In this document: positions 37,701-49,700 of the stretch, in pieces | Numbering within the stretch: position 1 is the first letter of the stretch | Layout of the letters: every line of letters begins with the position of its first letter | From: Malachius bipustulatus | Lineage: Eukaryota > Arthropoda > Insecta > Coleoptera > Melyridae | Direction of reading: 5' to 3' | DNA: 64,000 bases | Assembly: GCA_910589415.1 (NCBI GenBank) | Contig: OU342639.1 | Coordinates: forward strand, 20,158,268-20,222,267 | Notes under the pieces: generated by a model | Seen by the model: the letters and a program-made list of their open reading frames with translations, nothing else | The model's database searches: none | Told to the model about the DNA's origin: nothing | Made by a program: the position numbers and the translations under genes

Positions 37701-40700
37701 AGTTTGCCTTCAGGTCGTACCTCGCCTTCATTCGGTCGCTGGCCAACTTGATCTTCCTCCTGACAAGGGAATGCACTTCTGCCATGGAGTTTCTTAATTC
37801 GTCGACATAGTTTCTGATCTCCGATGGTGGACTGCTTGGTGAACCGTACACCAAATCACAGGGTAGCCGAATCTCCTTGCCGAATACAACCTTGGCTGGT
37901 GTCTGCCCTGTAGTCTCATGGATGGCTGCCCTGTATGACATCAGCAACAAAGGCAGGTACTGGTCCCAGTCTCTCTGATTGTTGCTCACCACCTTCGACA
38001 GATGTTCCTCCATTGTTCGATTAAACCGTTCTACCATACCGTCAGATTGTGGATGGAGAGGTGTAGTCCTTGTCTTGTTTATCCCGAGCAGTTTACACAT
38101 TTCTGCGAAAACTTGGGATTCAAAGTTTCGTCCTTGATCGGAATGCAACTCTAAAGGTACGCCAAATCTGCTAATGAAATTATCCACCAAGACTCTCGCA
38201 ACTGTAGCAGCTTCTTGGTTCGGTATGGCGTATGCTTCAGGCCACTTGCTGAAATAATCCATGGCAACCAGGATAAAGCGATTGCCGCTGTCGCTGATTG
38301 GAAAAGGACCTGCTACGTCTATGGCTATCCTCTCGAATGGGGCTCCGACGTTGTACTGCTTCATAGCGCCTGTCAGTTTTCTGCTTGGGCCCTTGCTTGC
38401 AGCACATTTCTCGCACTTACGGCACCAGGCTTCGACATCGTCCTTGCAGTTCACCCAGTAGAACCTCTCTCGAACTTTCGCTAGTGTTTTGTTTACTCCG
38501 AAGTGAGCTCCTGATGTACCTCCATGGATTACTTCGAGAATCTTCGGAACTTTACTCCTTGGAACCACCAACTGCATGACGATCTTCTTTCCGTCGGCAC
38601 TCTCCCAGGCTCTCTTTAGCAGACCATTTTCGATTTGCAGCGACTCCCATTGTGACCATAGAGCTTTATATTCTGGGCTACGTGGAGAAACCTCTGCCCA
38701 CGTTGGTCTCGGTCCATTCTCTTCTTTACGTTTTAAAATGTCTCCGATGTCCTCGTCTTTTTCTTGCTCTTTCCTGCATGCTTCTATCGTCCACCTGTAT
38801 CTGCATTGATCACGATCCTTCGAACGCACTCTTCCTTCTGGCTATCCTCAATCCGCTCACAATGTGAGCATTTCACGCATGGCCTCCTTGATAGTGCATC
38901 AGCGTTCTGGTGTAATCTGCCTGCACGATGTTTTATTTTGAAGTTGAACTGCTGTAGTCGTTCTATCCACCTAGCAGTCTGACCCTCCACGTTCTTCATC
39001 TTCATCAGCCAGGTGAGCGCGCCGTGATCTGTTCTGATCAGGAATTCATTCCCATGCAGGTAATTTTTAAAATGCTCCACCGATTTGATGATTGCCAGTA
39101 ATTCTTTCCTGGTGGTACAGTAGTTCCTCTCAGGCTTTGTCAAGGTCTTGCTGTAGTACTCGATGACTCGCTCTTCTCTCTCTTGGACTTGCGATAGAAC
39201 AGCACCTATCCCGATATTACTTGCGTCAGTATCAAGTACGTACTTTCCTTCTCTTTGAGGATATGACAGGATCGGACTAGAAATCAAAGCCTTTTTCAGT
39301 CTTCGGAAAGCGTCTTCACACTTGGCATCCCAGATGAAAGGCATCTTCAATTCGGTGAGCTTATGGAGCGGAGCTGCTACATCTGCAAATTTCTTGACAA
39401 ATCTTCGGTAGTATGTACAAAGACCGAGGAAACTTCGGACTTCGTGTCTGTCTTTAGGAGTCGGCCAATCACGAATCGATGCTACTTTGCTGTCACTGGT
39501 CTGGATCCCTTCAGAAGTTACGGTATGTCCCAAAAACTCAACCTTCTTCTTAAATAGCGAACATTTTTCTGGATTCAGCTTCAGGTTGGCAGTTCTGAAT
39601 CGATCGAAAATCTCCTGAAGGTTGTCGATGTGATCTTGAAAAGTGGAACCCATAACCATGACATCGTCCAGGTATACTAGGCATGTTTTCCAGGTCAGCC
39701 CTTGAAGTACCATCTCCATCAGTCTTTCAAAGGTGGCTGGCGCGTTGCAGAGACCAAATGGCATAACCTTAAAATTGTACAGACCCGTGCCAGTAGAAAA
39801 CACAGTTTTCTCTTTGTCATTTGGATGCATGCCAACCTGCCAGTAACCGCTCTTCAGGTCCAAGGTTGAGAACCAGGTTGAGCCAGACAAGGTACATAAA
39901 ATGTCGTCGATTCTTGGTAGCGGGTAGCTGTCCTTCTTCGTAACATCGTTCAACTTCCTATAGTCGACGCAAAACCTTGTTGTTCCATCCTTCTTGGTTA
40001 CTAACACGACTGGCGATGACCACGGGCTGTTGGATTCCTCAATAACTCCGTCTTTCAGCATCTGGTCCAGCATGGTTGATACCTCTTCTTGTTTCGCAAT
40101 CGGCAGTCTTCTTGGGGCTTGTCTTATTGGTTGGGTGTCGCCTGTATTTATTCGGTGTTGCACAATGTCCGTTCTGCCTAACTTCATGTTCCCTGTTGCG
40201 AAAACGTCTTGGTTCCTCTTCAAAAATTCTTTCGCCAACTTTGTCTCATCTTTTGACAGTTCTTCGGAGTCAACTTCCGGCAGGACAATCTTCATCTTCC
40301 TTGTATCTGCCTTCTCCTTGCCCTCCATCTTCTCGCAACAGCTGATCTTCTTGACTGGTACGCAAATTCCAAGTACGTCACCTTCCTTGATCCTAGCGCT
40401 GCCAGAAAACACATTTGCAACACGTACAGGAATCTCTCGGCTAGTGTTGACTAACGTCTTGGCTATTATCAGGTTATTATTGTCTGGGGATGGCTCGACT
40501 AACCCAACGCAGCTTCCAAGATCTGCTTCCAGTCTGGCCGGAACTATCTGCTCGCTGAACCCTCGGATGGTGGTTGTTGAACTCGCAATGAGTCTCGTCA
40601 TTACCTTCTGTGATTTTCTAGAGCTCAGTACCAAGTCTTCTTCACCCAATCTCAGGATACCTTGTTTCGGATCAATTCGCAGTCCATGCTGTTGAATGAT

Positions 40701-43700
40701 GTCTAGTCCCAGAATAAACTTGTCTTCAATCTCGACTACCACAACCGCATGACGCAGTTCCAGGGCTCCAAGCTGGATTCGGCCATCTACTTCGCCGATG
40801 ATATCTGCGATTTCACCTGTCGCTGTCTTCAACTGGACCCGCCTCGATGGATGCCGAATTACAGCAGGACTGACCATGTCCTTCCTTACCAATGAGATTG
40901 ATGATCCGGTGTCGAGTACCATGGCAACAGATTTTCCATTTATCTGCCCTTCAACGGCTAGGCTGTCTACGTGGCGTGGAGTGTTCGGATGGAAACGATC
41001 TTGGGGGCCTTGTTGTTGTCAGCCAGCATTCGCCCCTCCATACTGGCTGAAGTTAGTTTTCCTGCCGCCGACGAGGAGCTTCCCGTTCTCGAGAGACACT
41101 TCTATCTCTGCTTCCGCTCCTGTCCCTGCCTGGTCTTCGTTCCAGGGATCCACCACGTCTCGGAGTCTCGGTAACTTTACAGTCACGAATAAAATGTGAA
41201 CTGGATCCGCAACGGTAGCACTGTTTCCTGTTTTCGTCCTTCCTCGGAGTCCAACCTCTTTTCCCATTATTAAACTGCTCAGAGAGCTTATCCACCATCA
41301 TTTTACTCAGCCTTTCCAATATGGTAGTCACGTCCTCTTCTTTTTCTTCATTGATTGTCACTGCTCGTACCTTGGAGAAGTTCCTACCATTGGACGCTTT
41401 GATTGCGTCTATCTCAAGCGCTCTAACTAACGCTTCGCTGGACTTTGTCAAATGTGACATGCGCAGGATCTTCTGTATTTCAGTGTCTCGTATCCCGTTG
41501 ACAAAAGTTTGCGAGGCTAGTTGTTCCTTGAAATTTTGCGGCGAGTCTGGGTAGGCCTGATGGACAATCCTGTTGACATCAGCTTCGAACTCCTGTAGCG
41601 ACTCGTTCGGCTTCTGCACTCTGCTCATTAACTGATTTTGGAACACCTGCTCCATATGGCGATTGCCGAACCGAAGTTCTAATGCTGCACTCAATTGGTT
41701 GTAATTCGAGTGCAGTTCTACCGGCAGTGTTTGCAGCATGTCCACAGCTTGCCCTCGAAGAGCAAGAACCAGTGCCGTTGCCTTCTCTGCGTCGTTCCAC
41801 CCGTTGGCCATGCATGCAGCCTGAAACTGCATCTTGTACGCAGTCCAGGGAGTTGTTCCGTCGTACGCTGGTGGTTTCACTTTCGCGCCAAAACTGGTAG
41901 ACGGTGCGCCACACGGAGAATGCTTCACCTCAGAACTTTCCAGAGTTCTGAGTTTTGTCTCGAAGTCGTTCTTCATTTCTTCTACCAGCAGTTTTGTTTT
42001 GTGTTCCACCAGCTTCACTTCGTCACGCACACCACCGACTTCGTTGCGAACACCGTTGACTTCATCACGAACACCATCAATGTCTTGTTTCACTTTGTTT
42101 AGTCCACACACATAATCGTCTCTTTGCTTCAGAATAACTTTTAGCAGCTGCTCCTCACTATCCTTCTGCTGTTGCATCAGCTTTTCTTCGCTATCTTTTT
42201 GTTGTTGCAGCAGCTTCTCTTCGCTATCTTTTTGTTGTTGCAGCAGCTTCTCTTCACTTTCTTCGAGCTTCTTCACAATATTTTTCTGCTCCTCCTGGCC
42301 GTTTTTGAGCAGTAACATCATATCCGCCAACATTTGCTCAGACATTTTGTCGCTTCCAGTTTCTTTTCCACTTCTTAATTTACCCATTAACTAATTAATC
42401 TTCTTGCTGGAATCCGTATCCCGCTTCTGACACCAGTTGTTACGGGTTTCTCAATAATAAATCACCACCAAAAAGTCTTACAAATTACTTTATTCACTAA
42501 TCCAAATTATAACCTCTAATTCTAATAAACACACACAGCTGATTACTACTTGTACTAACTATCACTACTGGCTCCCTTACTTCACTTCACTACTGCTCTG
42601 TTCAGCTTCCACTAGTTACACTGCTCTGTCTTCACTTCACTCTATGTCCAAACTAAAACTGTCCCACGCAGCCGCGAGTCTGCTCTTTTATAGTTCCCTC
42701 GACGGGGCAGCGAAACAGTAGGTACATTCTAGTAGGTTCATCATCGACTCTCGTAGATTGCAGAAATTCCCATCGGCCGTCAACACGTCATTCCAGACCT
42801 GCGTCGAACTGTCGCGAACGTGTCATTGACTAATCCAGTATAAAGAATGTAAACAAACAAGCAAATGGTGTACTAGAATGTTAAAGAAGTAATTACTAGA
42901 ATTTCTCCAGAGCGGTGTTCGTTATAATATGTTAATTATTGTAAGTTTGTCCATGTCCGTTCTCCAGATTTAAGTTACTACCGCTATCTCGAAAACCGCT
43001 AAAGTGATTTTTTTTTATACATTATAAGTTTGGCTTAACAAAAACTTTCCCGAAAACGGAAATATTTGACTTTTTAGAAAACTAGGTTTTTCGACTTTTT
43101 CCGAATATCTTCGGAACTGATCGGAATTTTCAAGATTTCTCAACAGAATCGGAATCAGCACAATAAACTGCACATCATTGCCCATTTAACAAAAATTGTA
43201 TCTTTATTGTTAACAAAGATAGCCTTGCAATCCTACTCAATTTGGGCCACACTGTGTAGACAATATATGTCAAAAATGCACCCTTTTCAAGATACAGCCC
43301 TTAAAAGAGGGTGGAACAAAAACACGTTTTTCAGGATAATTTTTATTTCACAGAAATGATTTTTTCACATTATTTATAGACCTTGAGATAAAATCGTAGT
43401 AGGTGATAAAACTAAAATTTTTCATTTAATTCATTTTTTACTTATTTTGGAAAATGTGCCTCTTTAATCCAGGAATCCCTGGTGGAACTTTGTTGCTGAA
43501 ATTAAAATTTAAATTAAAAAAAGATTTTCACAAAAATACGTTTTTAGTAGTGTAGGTCCATCATAAAAAATTAATTGCGGGAAAACGATTCAAGGTACTA
43601 AACTTTTATAGAAGCGCAAAAAGTTTAGTAATACTTAAATATTTGGATAGAAAATACAGAATTAATCAGTGCCATGCGGATAAAAAAGTTCTGGAGTATA

Positions 43701-46700
43701 ACATGGGACGTGACATCAAAAACAGGAATTGCAATTTTAACGGAGGGGTGATTTCCATTTGATCCGTGTGGGGTTCAAACTCTGAAAATTCATAAGTATA
43801 CTTTGCTGGCAGATATTTACAGTGAGGCGAAAGTTATCCAGCAGCGGTTTTCAATGACACCTTAAGAATTTAATTCCTTCTTTCACTATGTAAAAATTTT
43901 ATTTATTATTTTTTATTATTTATTTATAAATATTGTTACGGGTCTCACTCTTTATTAATATCAAATTAAAAGTCTTACAAAATTCTTTATTTTCTAACAC
44001 GACTATAACTTATAACAATAATCTCCAAATCTAAATAATCAGTTGTGTCGCTTATTTACATTACTTTCACTTCACTTGTCCCTCTGTTTACTTTAATCTT
44101 CCTTCAACTTCCAATTACAACTGACTGCAGTCTCCAGCCACGGGGGTTCTTTTATAGTTCCCTGAGGTGCCATCGAAGTCTCTGACCTATCTCTAGACAC
44201 GCCTACGACACAACCGCGCGATCTCGAAATTTATTTGAAAACATGGGGTACTTATATCAAAACAGTGGAATGATTTTGCACGCCTTCCCATATCATCCTG
44301 TAAAAAAATTGTTTGCAGTTTTTTCAGTTTAGATTCATTAAAGCAGAAAAATAATGGATAGAGCTGATGCGGTTGAAAACAAACTCGAAATCTCTTGAGA
44401 ATATCTATCATAAGTCTATCTACCCAATCAGAATCAAGCAATATTTTGGGGTGTGACACTTTCATTTTTGAGTAGTTTATTGAAAACAGTACAATTTTTG
44501 AGTAGTTTATTGAAAACAGTACAATTTTAGCATTATTTCTGTTGATTTATTATAACTTTTGTTTTCTCAGAACCGCCCAAACCGATCCAGTACCCGACTT
44601 CGATGGGCAAAGACTGGGCGGCCATCGAAAAAGACATCGAGAAAGAAGAGGCAACCGAGAAACCGGAAGGTGAAGAGGCGCTGAACAAACTGTTCCAGGA
44701 GATTTACGGGCAGGGAACCGATGAAGTTAAAAAGGCCATGAACAAGAGCTTTGTAAGTAAAAATTTAAAATTATCAATTTACTATTCTATTTACTATTAT
44801 CAATTATTATTTTTTATTTCTGGGTGTTCTGGTTACGATATGAGAAAGCGGTTATATTGGGAGTCCGCGTCTGTATGCGTTTGGAAGTGGTTCCCATTAT
44901 CATAAGTGGTTTCATCCGCGTAGTTAGTGTAGTTAGATCCGAGACTAGTGGTATTTCTCGGCGCTTGTGTCAGGACCGTACTTTCGTTGCACTCCCAAAA
45001 AAATCAATTTTTAAAGTCGTTTTGTGGCCTTCCCTTTTATTAGATTTTCAATTTGATTAAATTTAATTTAAATTTTATTAAATTAACAAGATGGCTGACA
45101 ATGAAGGTCACTCTGAAAGTGCTTGTGGAAAAAGTGTGAATAAGTGCGGGTATTGCCCGTCAAATGTACTTAAAATCAGTGTTGTATGCAACATCTGTAA
45201 AACAAGTTTCCATACAAGTTGTGGTAGAAAAGCAAAAACATGCTGTAGTGTAAATTTGGTGAATATTGAAGATGGTGCTGAGCTCGCAACTGAAGGCTTG
45301 AAAACATTCACCCATAGCTATCCCTCTACACCTGTTTCTAATTCTGAAATGTGTGAATACCATAGAATGGAGGTTAATATGCTGAAATTGCTGATGAGTG
45401 ATGAGTGAGAAGGAAAACAGAATTTCGGATCTATTGAAAATCAATAAATTACTAGAAGAAAAAATTAAAAGTATGGTAAAGTCAGAATCAAAAACTATAC
45501 AAAATTCCGATATACAGGAACAACAACTTGTTATAGATAATAAAGGTAAATCAGTTGCAGATGTTATAAAAAGCAACAATGATAAGATATTTACACAAAC
45601 TAAATCTGGCAATATGAGAAGTGATAGTGAAAAAACTTACCAAAACAAAATTACAAATGTAAACAAACCAAAAAAGCAGCTGTTTACTGTGGAGCAGACA
45701 AATGACACTATACAGGGTGTAAACAAACTAAAAATATTGGAAACAAAACATAAATAATAATAAATCTAGAGGAGCCTGAGGCAGCAAATTTTAAAATAGT
45801 AAACAAGAAAAGGAAGGCTAAGAGACAGAGAACTGGAACTGCTGAGCTTGTTGATGATGATCAGTATCTTCAGATGTTCCAAGCACGTAATTATAAAAAA
45901 CCAGAGGAAAGAAAACTATGGCTGTTTATTTCGAGAATTAAATCAACAGTGGATGAACAAACTGTTAAAAACTACATCTCAAAAAAGGGAAATCAGCGTA
46001 ATGAAGACATCTCAGTTAAACTTCTGAAAACAAGATCGGAACTCCCAGATAATAAATGCTTCATGGTAGGAGTCCCACTTTGTATAAAAGAATTAATTTA
46101 TGAAAGCAATTTCTGGCCTAAGGGAGTACAATTCCAAAGGTTTGACTTCAAAATAGGGCAACATTTTTTGTCCACAAGAATGGACAGTCAAATAACTACT
46201 TAGAAGATCAGTACACTGCAAAGAAAGATAAAAATTCAGGGGATTCCTTGTGTTTCAAGCAAAACAATGGGCAGTTTACAATACTAAACCTGAATATACA
46301 GTGTATGAGAAACAAACATACAGAGCTGGAAGCACTGGTAACAAACAAGGAACTTCTACCATATATTGTTACCATTACGGAACACTGGATGAGCAATCTG
46401 GAGATGGAGCAGTTTACAATTCCGGGATTTTATGTTGGCGGTCACTACTCTAGGACAGATCGCACTCACGGTGGTGTGGCATTGTTGGTAAATCAGAGTT
46501 ACGACGCCAGTGATATTGGACATGAGCTGAATAGTTATGTAGACGAACTAAACTTTGAAGTGACTGGGATTCATGTTGCATCAGTAAATACTGAAACCTA
46601 ACGCCCCCGGGTGAATAATTTTTCTCTAAAACTCCACAACAAGGTAGTACCTATTACCTAAAATCACGTGAAGAAAGATTATCAGAAGAAAAGTGAGGTG

Positions 46701-49700
46701 AAAATATCCACAGATTTAAACTAAATATCGCCTAAACAGATGACTGGAAATTAAATAAAATACAAAGGGAACTTCATTAATACAAGTGATAGAAACACGA
46801 CGAAAATTTCCCATGTAAAGGAAAAGCAGTTTAATCAAATGACACATCCACCATTCAGTTCAGATAAGAGGAAAGCAGGGAAATCTACCATAACGAGTCA
46901 TTGGATAAAGGAACGAACGGGTGAAAGCGCTGACCTAAATAGACACAATAGACCACGAAGACAAGGGTTGACCATCTACTATAAATACAGGCAGAGATTT
47001 CAGCGCGAGCAGTCTTAATTCAGATTTCTGAGCGTAGACTACTCCTTTCCTTATACTTGTTACTTGTTGAAGAAATTACCGAGAACAAGTCCTTCTCACC
47101 CACTTGCTTCTTGTTGAAGAAATTACCGAGAGCAAGTCCTTATTTTTCCAACTTGCTACTTGTTGAAGAAATTACCGAGAGCAAGCCCTTACTAAATACT
47201 TGTTTCTTGTCGAAGAAATTACCGAGAACAAGTAATTCCTCGCTTCTGAAGATGCCACGAAAACCCCTCAAGCCGCAGCCCGTGCCCCGTAAATCAACTA
47301 CGCAAACAGTACGCAAGTTGCAAATACCACCAGTCGCTCCTATTATTGTTCGCAAGTCAAGACGAGGCCGTCCGGCTCGCATCCGCCATGTTGCCGCGCC
47401 AGACCCGAGCCCTACCGTCGCTCCTAGCCACCTTCACCCCGACGATGACCCGGAGGAACAGGAACCTGTCGCCCTGTTAACCCAAGGGGCCACCAATCCT
47501 ACAGGTGAAGTAATTTTTCACAATCTCAATTTTGTAAATAAAAAGCTTAGATTGATCTTTATAAGTTTACTGCCTCTGAAAATTTTCTCGTTTTGTCTCA
47601 GGTATCCAGACTGCGTTCTTGAGGAGCCAGACGTACGACGATATCAGCAGTTCAAATACTTAACCCCGACTTTTAAATTATTCTTTGATTCAAAAGAAAA
47701 AGTCTCCGCAATTTTCACGACAACTTTTAAATTAAGGAAGGGTTTTTAAAATTTTAGAAAAGCCAAAAGTCTCAAAATTCACAAAGAAATAAATCAAATT
47801 AAAATTCAGAAAAATTCAAACGAATTGAAAAATATTCAACTCATTTTCAAAACCACGAAATCCACAAAATTTGAGCATTCGAGAAATTAAGGAAATCAGG
47901 GTACTTTTTATTATCACGAGCTAGTAATTTGATTGGGAATTTTTTAGATGTACTGTCGAGTGAGGCAATATAGAAACAAGACAATTAAACAATTTCATAA
48001 TGAAATTGTCCCGAAAATCATAAGTTCGAAATTGACCTTGTACCGATAACAGGACTACCACGAAGTTGGTGCATCCTTTCTCTCTACACACACACACACT
48101 ATAATAGGGGAAAATATACTGAGCGGAGTCCGTCTTGTCCCATGGCCAGCAGGGTATGCAAGAAAATACGGCACGTTCAAAGTACGTGTATGGCATTCTC
48201 TTAGGGCTGAGAAGGGTCTGTGTATTGGCTTTTCGGTCAAGAATCGTTATCTCAGTACAGAAACAGGTCCGGGAGATTCGCGATCTTGCCTCTGTATTTG
48301 AATTACTAAACAGTCATCTAATTAGCCACCGCCACCCATCCTGTCGTAAGGATACCAATCGAATCACATCGGGAAGCGCGGATTAAACCGCCTTCCAATC
48401 TTCAAACAGGCAAAGATCGAAGCACCTGGCTAAAACGCCTTGCTGCATCTTATTAGCTCGGGAAGATAAAAATAAAACTCTGATATCCTACAACCGTCAC
48501 AAGCTGACAACCTCGCTTCCGCAACGAATAACGCTCCAACACCAGGGGGTAAGAAAGTGAGAGTGCATGGTGCAAGCAATTGTAAAGTACAACAATAGGC
48601 CCATAAACCAACTCCAGGCACCAGACCCAATTCACACAAACAAATCCACAAAATAAACAAATCATAAAGCGACTGGGTTGTATTTGAACCGCAGGTAACA
48701 GGTTGTACCAACATAAAATTAGAATTTTTAATCTTGAAGAAATGAATTAAATAAATTGAATAATTAAATAAAATTGTAAATAAATAAAATAGAATTTCAT
48801 AATCATTTTTGAATTGTAAATAATTAAATTAGGAAAAGGCAGAGTAAATCAGGTGTTTTTGAAATTACGTTGTTTTATTTCCCATTCTCAACAAAATCTC
48901 TGCGACCCCATCTTTACGAACTACTGGGTGCTACAAGACGTCACACACAACAAAAAAAAGGGTCCTACCAAGAAGAAGGGGGGAGGGAAATTCTAGAGAT
49001 CACCAGGCTAGGGGGGGTGGAGGTTACAATACTGTAATTATCTCTATATACAGGGTGATTCAAAATTGAGTGCAAATATTTAGAGGGCTTATTTACCAGC
49101 CAAAAATAAGAATTTTTTTTCATATAATCGTATGTTCTAGCTTGCTTTGTTTTCTAGATACAGGGGGTAAAATTTTGAAAAAAAAATCGACTTTTATCAA
49201 TTTCTCAAAAACCTCTCAGCCGATTTAAATAAAATTTTATAGGCTTATTTGTTATCATAAGGGCCTTCCTTTGATGGGAATAACATGAATTTATTAATTC
49301 CAGTGATGTCTCAGGGAGCTACCTGAATTAAATTAAATGAATCTCAATAATCGATGTGAATTAGGGCCTGGCACAGATTTTGATTTTTTCTGGGAAACAA
49401 AGCTAGATACGAGGCAATGCTCAGGAGGCAAGAAAGTTACAATATTGACCGCTTAATCTAAAAAAAATATAAATTGTCAAAAGAGCAGTGGCGTATCATA
49501 ATTTTACCTATAAGTATCAAGTAGGTAGCCCTCTGAGACGCCACTGGAATTAATAAATTTATGCTATTCCCATCAAAGGAAGTTCCTTATAACGACAAAT
49601 AACCCTACCAAATTTTATTTAAATCGGCTGAAAGGTTGAGTAATTAATAAAAAATCGATTTTTTTTTTCATAATTTTACACCCTGTATCTAGAAAACGAA

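Larger units (their letters stand above)
36956..42926 (-). mobile_element. Gypsy-type LTR retrotransposon 2, ATAT TSD
   Basis: Two LTRs (36956-37442 and 42438-42926) enclose gag and pol read on the minus strand. The 4-bp duplication ATAT flanks the element (36952-36955 and 42927-42930). The LTRs differ only by one 2-bp indel and about two substitutions, so insertion is recent. On the sense strand the 5' LTR is followed by TGGTGTCAGAAGCGGG, the usual position of a primer-binding site. It sits antisense in SGT1 intron 3. Three frame problems separate gag, protease-RT-RNase H and integrase (see the coding entries). Confidence 0.93.
46592..49028 (+). mobile_element. 2.4-kb TG...CA insertion, unclassified (LTR-like)
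   Basis: It cuts the endonuclease gene of the surrounding retrotransposon. Ends are TGAAACCTAACG and GGAGGTTACA, a weak inverted match, flanked by ATAC on both sides (46588-46591 and 49029-49032). It contains CTATAAATAC (TATA-like, about 46978), a four-copy tandem repeat (47055-47232), a proline/arginine-rich open segment, an AATAAA-rich stretch near 48750-48790, and a purine-rich run just before its right end. TG...CA ends with a 4-bp duplication fit a long solo LTR. I cannot find a second copy to prove it. Confidence 0.6.

Noticed and set aside
39994..40695. 233-codon plus-strand frame in gypsy element 2
   Set aside because: Antisense shadow of the protease-RT frame.
41016..41018. TGA as a selenocysteine or programmed stop
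   Set aside because: No supporting structure seen, and the copy has another frameshift; kept only as a testable possibility in findings.
48055..48240. Minus-strand frames within the 2.4-kb insertion
   Set aside because: No recognisable protein features; probably chance frames in a GC-richer segment.
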